From the NCBI GenBank assembly GCA_019638595.1, contig JAHBTJ010000006.1:268134-332133 (forward strand): a stretch of 64,000 bases of DNA, in the 5' to 3' direction. The stretch is from Chitinophagaceae bacterium. GTDB taxonomy: Bacteria; Bacteroidota; Bacteroidia; Chitinophagales; Chitinophagaceae. How positions within the stretch are numbered: the stretch's first letter is position 1; each line of letters begins with the position of its first letter. Shown here piece by piece: positions 1 through 12,100 of this stretch. The notes beneath the pieces were generated by a model that searched no databases, was not told the DNA's origin, and saw only the letters and a list, made by a program, of their open reading frames with translations. A program made the position numbers and the translations under genes.

Positions 1-549
1 AAATGTTCCGCCAAAGCCACAGCATTCATCAGTGCGGCTCAATTCCACCAGCTCAAGTCCTTTTACCATTTTTAACAGTTGCCCGGGTTTTGAAAAAGGC
101 GGCGCTACCAATTCGCTCATCTGCGATAATTTTAAGCCACGCTGCCCGTGACAACTCTGGTGCACACCTACTTTGTGCGGAAAGCTTGCATCCAGCGTTT
201 CCACTTTCACAACATCGGTAAGAAATTCGGTAAGCTCATATACGCGTTTTCTTATCTGTTCCGCCTTTGCTTCCTCTTTTTCGTCGTGAAGATGGTCTTT
301 GATGTGCAGCGTGCAGCTACCCGAAGGGCACACTATATAATCAAAGCCGGTGAAGTTCTTAATAAATAATTCATTACAGCCATGTGTAAGATGTTCAAAA
401 CCTGAATTTGCCATTGGCTGACCACAACAGGTTTGGTCCAGGGGGTATACTACTTTTACTCCAAACTTTTCCAGCAATTCAAGTGTGGCAATGGCAACCT
501 GTGGATAAAACTGATCAATATAACATGGCACAAATAAGGCAACAGTCAT
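1..549 (-). CDS. lutA: LutA-type (Fe-S)-binding oxidoreductase subunit, 3' end outside window
   Basis: The reading frame runs open from an ATG at 549 to the window edge, giving 183 residues; its C-terminus lies outside. Two cysteine-rich CCG modules are visible: the first has a near-N-terminal VPCYIDQFYP followed by TCCGQP (about residues 8 and 41), the second has HQSCHGQRG (about 129) and DECCGFGG at the edge. This is the LutA/YkgE/GlpC-like architecture, a heterodisulfide-reductase-like cysteine domain protein. In families with known function LutA works with LutB and LutC in L-lactate oxidation to pyruvate. The usual length is about 240 residues, so roughly 60 are missing. Whether lutB follows cannot be seen. 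Family call is firm, the lactate role is inference. Confidence 0.88.
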   Translation of the reverse strand, partial: MTVALFVPCYIDQFYPQVAIATLELLEKFGVKVVYPLDQTCCGQPMANSGFEHLTHGCNELFIKNFTGFDYIVCPSGSCTLHIKDHLHDEKEEAKAEQIRKRVYELTEFLTDVVKVETLDASFPHKVGVHQSCHGQRGLKLSQMSELVAPPFSKPGQLLKMVKGLELVELSRTDECCGFGGTF

Positions 550-774
550 CTTAATATATTATTCAATCTGTCAAGGTAACATTGTCGAAATTAACACAAT
601 TTCAGCATGTGCCGACCTGTACCCTCCTGATGTGTGCTGGCGTGTGACGTAAACCCGCATTAAAAACGGGATCTTGTCTTTTGTAAAAAAGAAAAACCTG
701 GTACTTATTAACTTTAGGCTATTTTTTAACAAATGCCATACTTACTGCTACATCAATAAACGTTATTATTACAT

Positions 775-1683
775 ATGGCGGAGAAGGGGCATACAAGTTT
801 TTTTGCGAGAACGCTGGTATTGAATACCATCGGGCTTTTAACTATTCTCCCGCTTGCTCCTCTTATCAACCGGTTTATTCCCCCGGTTATTGTAGGGTAC
901 TGGAATATTGATTTGCTGCTTTCAATCCTCCTGTCTTTTACCCTGGTACGCCTGATACTCTGGCTATTTCGCCCGCTTGTAATACCTGCGTTTATACTGG
1001 TGTGCGGCGTTATTGTTTATAACCAGTTTGCCGAAGGATACAACCTTAAAAACATGATCCTCGATTACAAAAACCTGGTAGCTAAAAGCTGGGATGTAAG
1101 AGATGTGAAAGAGAAAGATCTTTACCTGGTAAAACCCGACCTGTTTGATTCGGGTGTTGAAAAAGCAGTTAAAGGGCTGAAGTCGAAAATGGCGCCCAAG
1201 GATTCAGTTGTACGCAATTTTTCCGTAAAACATTCTATTGAATACTTTGATGACTATCATCCAAAATACGGGCCTATTGTCCGCTATCTTTCTTTATTTA
1301 AACATATCAACAGCTCTTTTAAATATGTAGGCGATCCTGAAAGAGATGAATACTACGCTTCACCCAAAGAAACCATTGAGAACGGGCTGGGTGGCGATTG
1401 CGATGATCATACCATACTGATGATCTCCTGCATGAAAGCCATAGGCGCCAAATGCAGGATGGTACTTACCGAAAATCATGTTTACCCTGAACTTTTTTGT
1501 GGCGATAAAAAAAGGTTCATGCAAATACAGGAAGCGATCACCCACCTGTTTGCCACCGAAAATTTCTCAGGATTGTACTACAGGGAAGAAAACGGGAATT
1601 ACTGGATCAACCTCGATTATACAGCGCACCACCCCGGTGGGCCTTACGTTGACAATAAGGCCTATGCCATTGTTGAGTTTTAG
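775..1683 (+). CDS. Membrane-anchored transglutaminase-like cysteine protein
   Basis: A 302-residue protein. The first 85 residues hold about three hydrophobic segments, so it is membrane-anchored. The C-terminal half carries a transglutaminase-like core: GGDCDDHT (about residue 205) supplies the catalytic cysteine, ENHVYPE (about 228) the histidine, and NLDYTA (about 282) the aspartate, in the order Cys-His-Asp expected for the fold. Bacterial proteins of this fold are peptidases or amidases more often than cross-linkers, so substrate is unknown. It is divergent from the LutA gene and convergent with the lipoprotein gene that follows 15 bp later. The start ATG at 775 gives a clean N-terminus with positive charge before the first membrane segment. 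Confidence 0.8.
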   Translation: MAEKGHTSFFARTLVLNTIGLLTILPLAPLINRFIPPVIVGYWNIDLLLSILLSFTLVRLILWLFRPLVIPAFILVCGVIVYNQFAEGYNLKNMILDYKNLVAKSWDVRDVKEKDLYLVKPDLFDSGVEKAVKGLKSKMAPKDSVVRNFSVKHSIEYFDDYHPKYGPIVRYLSLFKHINSSFKYVGDPERDEYYASPKETIENGLGGDCDDHTILMISCMKAIGAKCRMVLTENHVYPELFCGDKKRFMQIQEAITHLFATENFSGLYYREENGNYWINLDYTAHHPGGPYVDNKAYAIVEF

Positions 1684-1698
1684 GAAATAAGCCGGCTT

Positions 1699-2160
1699 CT
1701 ATTGTTTTTGAAACACTATAATGTAATCACCCGGCACAGGCGCATCGGCAAAATAATAGGATAATTTAAGTGTAGTGGCACTTAATTCTTTAATAGTTAC
1801 TGTTAACGGGTCATTATCCTCTATTTCAAATTTTATTTTACTGTCGTTTTCAGTCAACGACCATGATCCTGAGCCTTCCAGGGGCGTTGAACAATCTTCG
1901 GTATCATCACTAATTACAAAAGTATTATCTGCAACAAGCGTAACCGTTTTGTCTTTTAAGCATTTTGCCTGGGGAACAAGGTTGATTATACTTGTTCCGT
2001 CGGAGGTTTGCACATCGGTTATTTTCCATGTATGGCTTAATAGCTCCTTTTTTGTTGGTTCCGGCTCAGGGTCTTTTTTGTCCTTTTTGCAGGAAGCCAT
2101 AACTATTCCTGATGTTATTATAAATAGCAGCGCTATTGTTTTAAATGTTGTCAGGTTCAT
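1699..2160 (-). CDS. Small lipoprotein, lipocalin-like
   Basis: The product is 153 residues if started at the ATG at 2160, which gives a proper signal sequence; an upstream ATG at 2196 in the same frame would add twelve polar residues in front. The signal ends in a lipobox with cysteine (VMASC), followed by a lysine/aspartate-rich linker. The rest is beta-rich with a WKITDV segment near the mature N-terminus and a WSL segment in the middle, as seen in Bacteroidota lipocalin-like lipoproteins (DUF4923/lipocalin_4 type). It probably sits in the outer membrane. Ligand unknown. The gene ends tail-to-tail against the transglutaminase-like gene. Confidence 0.75.
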   Translation of the reverse strand: MNLTTFKTIALLFIITSGIVMASCKKDKKDPEPEPTKKELLSHTWKITDVQTSDGTSIINLVPQAKCLKDKTVTLVADNTFVISDDTEDCSTPLEGSGSWSLTENDSKIKFEIEDNDPLTVTIKELSATTLKLSYYFADAPVPGDYIIVFQKQ

Positions 2161-2235
2161 ATTAAAAGGTTTTTTATGATAAGGTGTTAACAGCATTAAA
2201 GCTCATACCTGTTCCGGTTGCAAATATAAGAATGA

Positions 2236-2319
2236 TTAGCTGAGCAGCGCCATAAAGCTGTAAAGTATAAAATAACCTATAGCAACCACCGCGAAAAAAA
2301 GTTTATCTGCATTTTTCAT
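2236..2319 (-). CDS. Possible 27-residue single-pass membrane peptide
   Basis: A short frame from ATG at 2319 encodes a peptide with a charged start (MKNADK) followed by one hydrophobic segment of about 18 residues. It lies alone between the lipoprotein gene and the CHU_C protein gene, all on the minus strand. There is no recognisable family and no clear ribosome binding site, which is common in Bacteroidota. It is kept only because the composition is that of a small membrane protein; it may equally be chance. Confidence 0.25.
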   Translation of the reverse strand: MKNADKLFFAVVAIGYFILYSFMALLS

Positions 2320-2396
2320 AAAAAGGATTTGAACAGTAATGATTTTGCAGTATAAACGGGCCAACAAAATATATTGTTGTTCGGGCGAACTATTTT

Positions 2397-4412
2397 TTAT
2401 CTGATAAGCGTTGTTGTTCCCTTTAATTTGAAAGTGCGCCCCATATCCCGGTGTATGTATTCCAGTGTCCATACATAGGTACCCGCACGTTGCGGGTTAC
2501 CGTCTATTGTTCCATCCCATTTGTGTAGCCGGTACCCCGATTCAAATACTTTTTGTCCATATACATTATATACGCGGAACAGCAGGTTGTCGGCCTTATA
2601 GGCATTAAGAGGATACAGGTAATCATTCAAACCGTCGTTATTGGGCGTAAAAGCTGTAGGCACGGCCACATAACAGCTACTCACTACCGTTACCTCCTTT
2701 TGAAAAACATCCCTGCACCCGATATCATCCGTAACTTCCAGTTGCACCATGTATTTCTGGTCAATCATTGGCTGTACGTATCGCTGGGTGGGAGGAACCT
2801 GAGCCGTGCTGCCCGATCCGTTTCCGAACGTCCAGCTCCACTGCACAATCCTGCCTATGCTGATATCTTTGTAAAGGGTTGAATCTTCGGGGCAAATAAA
2901 TTCAGGCGCTTCAAAGGCTGCTTTCAATTCATTATCAAGATCAATCCCTGCGGATGCCGTATCATAGCAAACCCCGTTAGATACTACCAGCATAGCATTC
3001 TTTTCACCAAATACCGAATATATTTTTTGGGGGTGTTGAAAAACACTGGTGGTGTTATCTTCAAACAGCCATTGCCAGCTATTAATATCATTTCCACCGG
3101 GATGAGCATATGAAATAGTATCAAGCCCGCATCCTAACGAAACATGGTAACTGAATGCTGCAGATACCGTATCGGCAGTTTGAAAAGGTATGGAAGCCCC
3201 CGAGGGTGTTTCCTGCTCGCATTCGTCTATTATTGCGTTGCCATCGCTGCCGGTTCTAAGGGTAATGATAAAATTACCTTTTGTAACAATAGGAGCCGAT
3301 AGTTTTACATAAATACTACTGCTCACCCCGCCGGTTTCACAACTTCCGTAAGCGTTTATAATAGAAACAGGCGCAGACCCGGTTATAATAAAATCGCTGC
3401 CATCGCCGGCAATGGAATTACAGCGCACCGGCTTTTTAAAAACAAGCTCTAACACATCGGGGGCGCACCTGATGGCGGCAATGCTATCCATAGGAGTAGG
3501 ATGGAGAGGCTCAACCGTAAAGCTGATGGTTTCTCCATCAGGAATGCCACGGTCGCAGTTATCCAGGATCGTATTGTCATCCGCGCCTTTTTTGATCCTG
3601 AGCGAGTAATTGCCGGGAGGAAGCGGATTGCTCAGGTTAACAGTCAGCGAATCCATATCAAATCCTCTCACACAGTTTGCCGCAGATGCCCCGGTAATAG
3701 TGGCCAGTCCGGTGGAAACAGAAAAGTCGCTGCCATCGGAAGCAAGCGTATTACATCTCATTTTCTTATTCAGCCGCACAATAATGCTCGATCCATCACA
3801 ATAGGCTCTCGCATTGTCCAAATGGGGATCCTTAGGATCCGTGATATTGGCAGTACCACCTCCGAAGCTTAATGTATAACCGCTTTGATTGGTATCTGTA
3901 AAGTGGCTTACAAGCAGCAGGTATTGATGCCCCTCTGTAAGCACCGGCATTTTACTTTTATTAGGGTAAGAAAAACCGGCGCAATTGGTAACTGCTGTTG
4001 CGTTCGTTGTTGTTCCGGTTGCCCCGGGGTTGGCCGACCAGTTGCTGGTTACATATAATGAGCTGTTCGTAAACACGTCATTGGGGTCTTTCCCGGTAAT
4101 ATCAAATAACTGCCAGTCATAATCGTCGGAACCGGTAATAGGTGTGATGGTAAAGCCTAAAGTGCCGGTGGCAAAGCAGGTAAACTTATACCAAAAAGGA
4201 TTCAGGTCGCCATAAGCAGCGCCATCGTTACAGCCTGGTACCGGAATGGACCTGCCTCCGCATGCCGGCACGGTTTGCTGCTTAAAAACAGAAGTACCGC
4301 ACACGGGAAATGCTGTAGCAGGGGTTTGCCCCAGGGTAGTGCAGTTCTGAGCAAACAGGTTTATGGAACATATAAGTCCTGAAAAGAGTATGAAAATTTT
4401 TTGCCGGTTCAT
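2397..4412 (-). CDS. Secreted PKD protein with gliding-type (CHU_C) T9SS sorting domain
   Basis: The chosen start is the ATG at 4412, which opens directly on a signal peptide (MNRQKIFILF, ending near LFAQ) and gives 671 residues; the frame continues 27 residues upstream without signal character. The N-terminal 200 residues are cysteine-containing and of unknown fold. Two tandem Ig-like segments of about 110 residues follow (each with a CNS/CNT...DGSDF motif, near residues 215 and 320). A PKD-like segment (WTFGNG) lies near 525-600. The last 85 residues, starting at PTAFTPNNDGLND, are the gliding motility-associated C-terminal domain (CHU_C, TIGR04131), the type B signal for the type IX secretion system. 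It is exported to the surface; ligand unknown. Confidence 0.88.
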   Translation of the reverse strand: MNRQKIFILFSGLICSINLFAQNCTTLGQTPATAFPVCGTSVFKQQTVPACGGRSIPVPGCNDGAAYGDLNPFWYKFTCFATGTLGFTITPITGSDDYDWQLFDITGKDPNDVFTNSSLYVTSNWSANPGATGTTTNATAVTNCAGFSYPNKSKMPVLTEGHQYLLLVSHFTDTNQSGYTLSFGGGTANITDPKDPHLDNARAYCDGSSIIVRLNKKMRCNTLASDGSDFSVSTGLATITGASAANCVRGFDMDSLTVNLSNPLPPGNYSLRIKKGADDNTILDNCDRGIPDGETISFTVEPLHPTPMDSIAAIRCAPDVLELVFKKPVRCNSIAGDGSDFIITGSAPVSIINAYGSCETGGVSSSIYVKLSAPIVTKGNFIITLRTGSDGNAIIDECEQETPSGASIPFQTADTVSAAFSYHVSLGCGLDTISYAHPGGNDINSWQWLFEDNTTSVFQHPQKIYSVFGEKNAMLVVSNGVCYDTASAGIDLDNELKAAFEAPEFICPEDSTLYKDISIGRIVQWSWTFGNGSGSTAQVPPTQRYVQPMIDQKYMVQLEVTDDIGCRDVFQKEVTVVSSCYVAVPTAFTPNNDGLNDYLYPLNAYKADNLLFRVYNVYGQKVFESGYRLHKWDGTIDGNPQRAGTYVWTLEYIHRDMGRTFKLKGTTTLIR

Positions 4413-4741
4413 TACTAATAGCGAGTTACGGATTTCAGCACTACAAATGAAGGCTTTTACATTTATAATTTTTTGATCTTCATCAAAAAACATCTCTCAA
4501 AAGCCAAAACCATACAGGGGCTGAGAGCTATTTCGAACCTGGCGTTGCATGCTCACTCCTTTTAAATCAAAGAAATAGAGGTAACAATCCGGCCTCCTGT
4601 TAATATATTAAAAACGGCAAAGATAAAACTACCGGCAACATGCACCAGACATTTTATTTGAATGTTTAGTGCCAGTTTGTATTTTTATCGCTTAACCGCA
4701 TATATAATAACAGACGGGCATTAAAATTTCAACTCAGGGAA
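4413..4741. other. Intergenic gap between divergent genes, no gene seen
   Basis: These 329 bases separate two divergent genes and must hold both promoters. Near the plus-strand start a TATTTTTA at about 4681 resembles the -7 box with one mismatch. No RNA gene, long repeat or open frame with coding character was seen. Confidence 0.5.
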
Positions 4742-5905
4742 ATGATGAATCAAACAAGGATCCATGGCATTGACGCTTTACGGGCCGTTGCCATGCTGCT
4801 GGGCGTTTTACTGCATGCCACTATCGCCTACAGGGTAATACCCGAAAAACACTGGGTACACGATGAGCAGTACAATCACTGGCTCTTTGATTTTACGTAT
4901 TCCTTTATTCACTCTTTCAGGATGCCGCTGTTTTTTATAATTGCAGGTTATTTCTGCCGTCTTTTATACAAGCGGGTGGGAGAAAAAGAATTTATAAAAA
5001 GGCGCTGGGTCAGGGTGGGACTTCCCTTTGTAGTAGGTATGCTTACCATTGTACCAATGGGAATGATACCATATAGCTTTTATACCTTTTATTACAAGCA
5101 TCATTTGCCTTTTGAAAAAGCATTGTCTCAAAGTATATTCAGGATGCCCGGCACTACGGGTGTGGCTCACTTGTGGTTCCTGTATAACTTAATGATGTTT
5201 TATTTTGTAACCATTGTGCTGATGAGGCTTAAGCGAATTGAATTCTTTAACAAGGCTGCGGTAAAATTTGTGAACTGGTGGAAAAAAAGATCGTTTAATA
5301 TTGTTTTGTGGCCTTTATTATTAAGTATACCTGTGTGGTTAATATTATTTTGGGAGAAAAATTTATTTATATCGGCCGATACCCACATACGCCCTAAGCA
5401 TATTTCTTACATTATTTTTTACGGTTATTTCTTTGGATTGGGTTGGCTTATACATTTACGCCCTACCCTGTTCCAGGCTTTTGTAAACAACTTTTTGTAT
5501 TTGCTGCTGGTGGGATGCACTATTATGTGCCTGCTGTTTTATGTTGAATGGAATGAACTGCAGCACCAATCATATGCATGGTTTCTTTTTTTCAAGATGC
5601 TGGCAGCCATGCAGGTTGTATTCCTGTCTTTAGGATTTATTGGATTTTTCTTACGTTTTTTTAATCTTGAAAACCATTTCTGGAAATATATTTCAGACGC
5701 TTCTTACTGGGTGTATCTTGTTCACCTGGGGCTGGTAATAAGTATACAGATCATATTTTTGAACAGTTCGGTGCCCGGATGGTTACGCTTTCCCATCGCT
5801 TTAATTATTCCAATCATCATATCAGTGGTAACATATCAGTGGTTTGTGAGATATACTATTATAGGAAAAGTGCTGCATGGAGAAAGAAAAAGGATAAAAC
5901 ACTGA
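4742..5905 (+). CDS. Acyltransferase family 3 membrane protein
   Basis: A 387-residue polytopic membrane protein with about ten hydrophobic segments. The N-terminus has the family-3 acyltransferase signature GIDALRAVAMLLGVLLHAT, with the conserved histidine in LLHAT, and an R-P-L-F-F-like segment (FRMPLFFIIAGYF) near residue 60. These enzymes (OafA, OpgC, NolL relatives) transfer acetyl or succinyl groups to cell-surface glycans or membrane lipids. The start could be either of two adjacent ATGs (4742 or 4745). The gene stands alone, between the CHU_C protein and the giant esterase. Which acceptor is modified is unknown. Confidence 0.88.
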   Translation: MMNQTRIHGIDALRAVAMLLGVLLHATIAYRVIPEKHWVHDEQYNHWLFDFTYSFIHSFRMPLFFIIAGYFCRLLYKRVGEKEFIKRRWVRVGLPFVVGMLTIVPMGMIPYSFYTFYYKHHLPFEKALSQSIFRMPGTTGVAHLWFLYNLMMFYFVTIVLMRLKRIEFFNKAAVKFVNWWKKRSFNIVLWPLLLSIPVWLILFWEKNLFISADTHIRPKHISYIIFYGYFFGLGWLIHLRPTLFQAFVNNFLYLLLVGCTIMCLLFYVEWNELQHQSYAWFLFFKMLAAMQVVFLSLGFIGFFLRFFNLENHFWKYISDASYWVYLVHLGLVISIQIIFLNSSVPGWLRFPIALIIPIIISVVTYQWFVRYTIIGKVLHGERKRIKH

Positions 5906-6189
5906 CAATCAACACCTTTTTATAAAAAGATAAATGTTGAAAATACGGTATTGTATAATTAAAAATACTTTTATACCTTGCACCGTCTTTAGAAGCTTTT
6001 TTATCGTATATTTCTATAAACCCGTATTCCAATCTTCTTCTGTCAAACCTAAAGATAATTACTAATCCCATTTGTCAGCAATAGCTGTTTTGCCCTGTTA
6101 CTGGCAATCAGCAATCAAAAGCTGGCTGGTTCTAAGTCAAATTCCTTCCTGGAAACCTACAAGGTTTTACTGAAATACATTTTATTATT

Positions 6190-9100
6190 ATGAATCAATC
6201 AGTACGCAATTTTTTAGCAGGGGTGTTCTCACTTTTTTTGCTATTTTCCGGTGTTTCTTCCGCTCAGGCGCAGGTGTTTAATCCAAACGACCCGGTTGTG
6301 ATATACAACCCTGCCAGCCCCCCCGCTCAGCCGGCCAACGGCCAGGTGGGGAAATGGGTAAAAACCAACCGGTTGAGCTGGAATACCGATGAGTACAAAG
6401 CCTATATATACAAGGGAATGGCTTTCCGCTTAAAATACCCCAAAAACTATGTGCCGGGCAACGGAAAGAAATATCCTTTATTCATCTTTTTTCATGGTGT
6501 GGGTGAAAGAGGTACCATTTATGATAATGAGTATCAATTATACCATGGAGGTAAAACAATCATGAATGCGGTAACCAGTGGTAAATACGATGGGTTCCTG
6601 TTATATCCCCAGTCTTCAACAGCCGCGGGAACATTTACCACCGGGCACAAAAACAACATCAGGGACCTGATCGTTAATTTCTTAATCCCCCAGGTACAGG
6701 TTGATCCGTTCAGGATCCAGGTAAACGGTTTATCCGGAGGCGGCGATGCGTCCTGGAGCTTTTTTTTCGATAACCCCAAGCTCGTTTCGGCAGCGTTGCC
6801 TATGAGTAATGTGAGTGTAGGTTCGGTAGGCGAGCTTATTCAGAATAAATATACACCGGTATGGCTTTTCCAGGGAGCGCTGGATAAAAAGCCCCAGCCC
6901 GGAAGCGCAAGAAGCGTGAACAGGTCTGCAATTGCTGCCGGAGCTAACTTCAGGTACACGGAGTATCCTGATAAGGGGCATGATACATGGAATTCAGCCT
7001 GGAAAGAAGCTGACTTCTTTCCGTATTTAATGCGGGCTCACAAAGCAAATCCCTGGCCATTATTTGGCAGAACTTCTTTTTGCGTGGGCGAGCCGATAAA
7101 TGTTAAGATGGGAGTAACCGCCGGCTTCGACGGATACGAATGGCGAAAAAACGGAGACCTGATCGCCGGGGCTACCACAAACGAAATTACCGTTACCTCT
7201 ATAGGTGTATATGATTGTCGTATAAAAAATGGCACGGAGTGGTCTGTTTGGTCGCCTATACCTGTAGAAATAAAAAATAACAGCCAAAATGTTTCACCAA
7301 ACATCACTTTAGGAGCTTTAGGTAGTAAAGTTTTACCGTCTCCGGATGGAAAAACTACCGTAGAACTGGTAATGCCCGAAGGTTTCTATGGCTATTCCTG
7401 GGAGAAGATCGGCGCTACCGGCAACCCGGTAAGCACCTCTTTTGCCTACCAGGCAGGCCCCGGAAACTACAGGGCCAGGGTATCTGAGTCGGCTGTTTGT
7501 ACAAGAGGATTTTCGCCCACCTTTACCGTAGTTGACGCTAACGGGCCCAATAAGCCCGATCCGGTTGCCAACCTGATCGTCAACAAGCAATCTAAATCAT
7601 CTTTAAAATTAGACTGGATAAATAATCCTAATGCCGTTTACCCTGCTACTAATTATGAAGTATACCAGGCAACAAAAGCGGGAGGTCCTTACGTATTTGT
7701 AGGTATTACCGAGGGAACGGAATTAACGTTCACAAAAGAAGCGTTAACCCCGGGCGTTAAATACTATTATGTTGTAAGGGCTGTTAACAATACAGGAGCA
7801 TCCGCGCTTTCCAATGAGGCAAGCGCTACTACAGATGCGGATTATACCCCCCCTTCCGCACCTTCCAATTTGAAGGTGGTAGGTACATCCACGAACTCCG
7901 TTTCACTTACATGGGATGAATCGGAAGATGATGTGGGACTGGATCATTACGATATTTACGTGAACGGAGTGAAGGCTTATTATACAAGCGAGTCAGGGTA
8001 TACCGTATTTAACCTGGAACCGAACCTGCTTTATACCTTTACCATCAAAGCAGTAGACATATCAGCGAATGAGTCGGCTCCCAGTAACCAGGTAACAGCT
8101 CAAACCGCATTGAAAGGGCTGAGATATAAATATTACCTGGGCACATGGGACAACCTGCCTGATTTTAATAAGATATATCCTACCAAAACCGGGTATGTTC
8201 CCAACATTAATATTGACAACAGCTTACAGGCAGAAAGCTTTGCCTATATGTGGGAAGGAGAGATCCGTATACCGGCTGCCGGTACTTATACCTTCAGAAC
8301 CAATTCTGACGACGGCAGCAGACTATATATTGGTACGCCTTATTCTGCATCGGTAACGCCGCTGGTAGAGAATGACGGGGTTCATACCGCACGGAACAGA
8401 GATGGAAGCATAACATTTGACACTCCGGGTAAGTACAAATTTATAGTAACCTATTTCCAGAAGGTATCAACCAAAAGTATTACGGTAAGCTGGAAAGTTC
8501 CGCAAAGTAATTCTTTTGTACCCATTCCCGATAACGTATTTGTAGAAGAGGCTCCACCGCCCGGCGGCACTGTGCCTAATAAGCCAACAGGAGTAACGGC
8601 TTTAACACAATCGTACAATAAGATTAAATTAAACTGGACAGACAACAGCAATAATGAAACGTCATTTGAAGTTTTCAGATCAGAAAATGCGATAGACGAT
8701 TTCACTACCATTGCGGTGTTGCCTTCCAATACTACTACCTATACCGATACTACGGCATTGCCCGCAACAAAGTATTATTATAAGGTACGTGCCATTAACC
8801 AGTATGGGCAATCTGCCTTTGATAAAAGCGGAAGAGGAGTTGATTATAGCTATTACGAAACAGGTACATTATCGGCATTGCCTCAATTTAACAACCTCAT
8901 CCCGGCAAAAACAGGAAGATCACCCATCTTTACTTTGGGAATGGAGGACAGGAGCGATAATTTTGCCGTAAAGTTCGACGGAACAATTACCATTCCTGCT
9001 GCCGGCACGTATACATTTTATTTAACCAGCGACGACGGATCTAAGCTATATATAGGAGGCTATAATGAAGCCAACCTGGTAGTAAACCACGATGGGGGCC

Positions 9101-12100
9101 ACAGTTCCAGTGAAAAATCGGGCACCAAAACATTTAGCGGAGGCACTTACCCCACTACTGTACCCATTACAGTAACCTTCTTTGAAATTGGCGGCAGCGA
9201 AGTATTGTCTGTAAGCTATAAAGGTCCCAACAGCACCGGCATTAGCAAACAGGTAATACCCGTAAATGTTTTAGGAGAAGAGCCCGTTAGCGCCACCACG
9301 CAGGCCGCACCTCCACCGCCTGCCGCTCCAACATCGCTGGATGCGTTCACCTTTAATTCCTCCATTATTAAATTAGTATGGATAAACAATGCCGGAGCAA
9401 ACGCTACCAAATACGAGTTGTACAGGTCGTACCTGAACAAAGATAATTTTGTTCTGTATACATCCCTGCCTGGTACCGCCGCTTCCTTTACAGATACAGG
9501 CTTGTATGCAAACTCCATGTTCTTTTATAAAGTAAGAGCAGTAGGTGTAGGCGGAGAATCTGATTTTTCAAATGAAGACAGCGCCAGAACATTTGGTATA
9601 GTTCCGGTGTTGACCACGATCGAAAATCAATACATGCGCTATGGCACCCAATTGCAGGTACCTGTAAGCGCCTCTAACGGAACATCAGAAGCCATTTCGC
9701 TTACTGTTACTAACCTTCCGCCATTTGGAACGTTTGCACCAACAGGCAATGGTAAGGGTATTATTACATTCACTTCTACCGGCGCGGGCGACCAGGGTGC
9801 ATACGGCGGTATAGTTGTAAAAGCCGCGAACACGCAGGGAGATACTGCACTTACTTCGTTTAACCTGGTAATAAACGATAACTATGTACCGAAAATCCAG
9901 GTGATACCGGATGTAACAGTCAACGAAAAACAAACCGTTCAGATCAGTGTTTCGGCTACAGATCAGGATCCCGGAGACATGTTGTTATGGACATTCCTGA
10001 ATCTTCCTTCGTTTGTAAGCGTGTCTGACACCAACCGTGTGGCGCAGCTGGTAATTTCCCCTAATTATTCCCAGGCAGGAACCTATAAGGTAACCGCTAA
10101 AGTTGAAGATGGCAGGAACGGAAAGGATACCCTTTCGTTCACTATAAAAGTGAACGCCACAGCCATTTCTACAGACAAAGTGTATATCAACTTCAACGAT
10201 GGATCGGCTGATGTGCCGAATCCGTTACCCGGAAGCAAATGGAACAATACCAACAAATCGCCCTCGGTAAACTCTTCATTCACTAACCTGAAAAACGACA
10301 AAGGCGTTGCTACCACGATCGGTCTTAAAATACTCACTTCCGGAATGTCGTCGGCCAGCAATGGCGCGAACACCGGTAACAATTCCGGTGTAGTGCCGGA
10401 TAGTGTAATGCGGTCGCAGTACAGGATAGCTTCCGGCATCAAAAACTTCCAGATTTCGGGATTAAAGGAGACCACACGTTACAACTTTATCTTCTTCAAC
10501 AGCTCTAATTTAAAGAACAGGGATATCTCCACCGAGTATACCATTAACGGGGTATCTGTTTCTTTAAATGCAGCCGACAACTCGCAGAACACCGTAACCA
10601 TATCCGGCATTCTGCCCGCTTCAGATGGCACAATTACATTCAGCGCGGCTAAAGGAAGCGGCAATACGTATACCTACGCGTTCATGAATGCGATGATCAT
10701 TGAGGCTGAGCTGATGGATTCGAGTGCCCCGGCAAAACCGAAAGATGTTATTGCCAGCTTTGAAGACGATGTGGTAAAGCTGAGCTGGACAAACGTGGCT
10801 CACAATGCTACAACCTACGAGGTATACAGATCAAACAACCTCATGGGTCCCTTTGTACTTCTCAACCCGGGTGTAATTAACAGTCAACTGGACTCTTATA
10901 TTGATAATACAGTAGTTGGTAACAAAACTTACTATTATATTGTTAGAGCGAAAAATGACTTCGGAGGAACAAACACTCAAACCCTAAAGGTGGTTATTCC
11001 TAATAAGGCGCCCGCCTTTACCAGCCCGAACGATATTTTCGTAAAGGCAGGACTTACCACGAATGTAAATGTGAAAGCCGTAGATGACGCGGGGGATAAT
11101 ATTACGCTCTCTGCTTCAGGATTACCTTCCTTTGTAACATTTACAGATAATGGATCTGGTAACGGTGTGTTCCATATAACTCCTTCACAATATAATAAGG
11201 GAGTATTTCACGGTATTACTGTAACTGCTGCCGACAATAGCGGAAGCAATTCCTCGCAGAATGTCAGCATTTATGTTACCGATCAAAGCACGTCAGCCAT
11301 TTATGTAAACTTTAATATAGACAATCCTGTTGACGGCGTTTGGAACAACTTTAGTAAAGCCCCCGCTGCCGGTGCTTCTATAACAGCACTGAAAAATGAC
11401 CTGGGTGCAATTACAACAACAGGAGTAACATTACTGGATGCATGGCAGCCAGTGGCAAACTTAACCGGGGCTGTGAGCGGGGATAATACCGGCGCTTACA
11501 GGGATGATGTGCTTAAAACATTGTTCTCGGAATCATCCGGCAATACGAAGCGGATCAAGATTACCGGACTGTCTACAGATCCTGCAAAACGTTACAGCCT
11601 TAAGTTTGTGGCAGGCGTTAACGCAACCGGAAACAGAAATACAACATTTGCTGCCGGCGGCAAAACCGTTTCGGTAAATGCCTCCTACAACGTAGCAAAT
11701 GTTGTGCAGATAAATGATCTTACTCCCGATGCAAGCGGAAGTATTGAATTTACTGCTATTCGTACCTGGGGAGCAACCGGCGTTTACATTAATGCGCTGG
11801 TTATAGAACAATACAATGCCAGTGCAACCCTGGCAGCGCCTGAGAACCTGAAAGGCAATGGAACTGCAAAAGATTCCATCCGGTTGAACTGGATTAATAA
11901 GGTGGACAATGCAAGCACCGAAATCTATCGTTCAACCAGCATGAATGGCTCATACCAACTGGTAGCCACAGTGGCGCCAGGCCTTACCTCTTATGTGAAT
12001 GGCGGCTTGCAAAGCAATACCGAATACTTCTATAAGATCAGGCATGCGCAGGGAGGTAATTTCTATCCTTACGGCAATACCATAGCAGCATCCACTCTTG

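Noticed and set aside
3-369. Two plus-strand open frames at the left edge
   Set aside because: They are the antisense shadow of the LutA-type gene that runs off the window on the minus strand with clear CCG motifs.
1689-1698. AAGCCGGCTT palindrome between convergent genes
   Set aside because: It has no loop and is too short to be claimed as a terminator.
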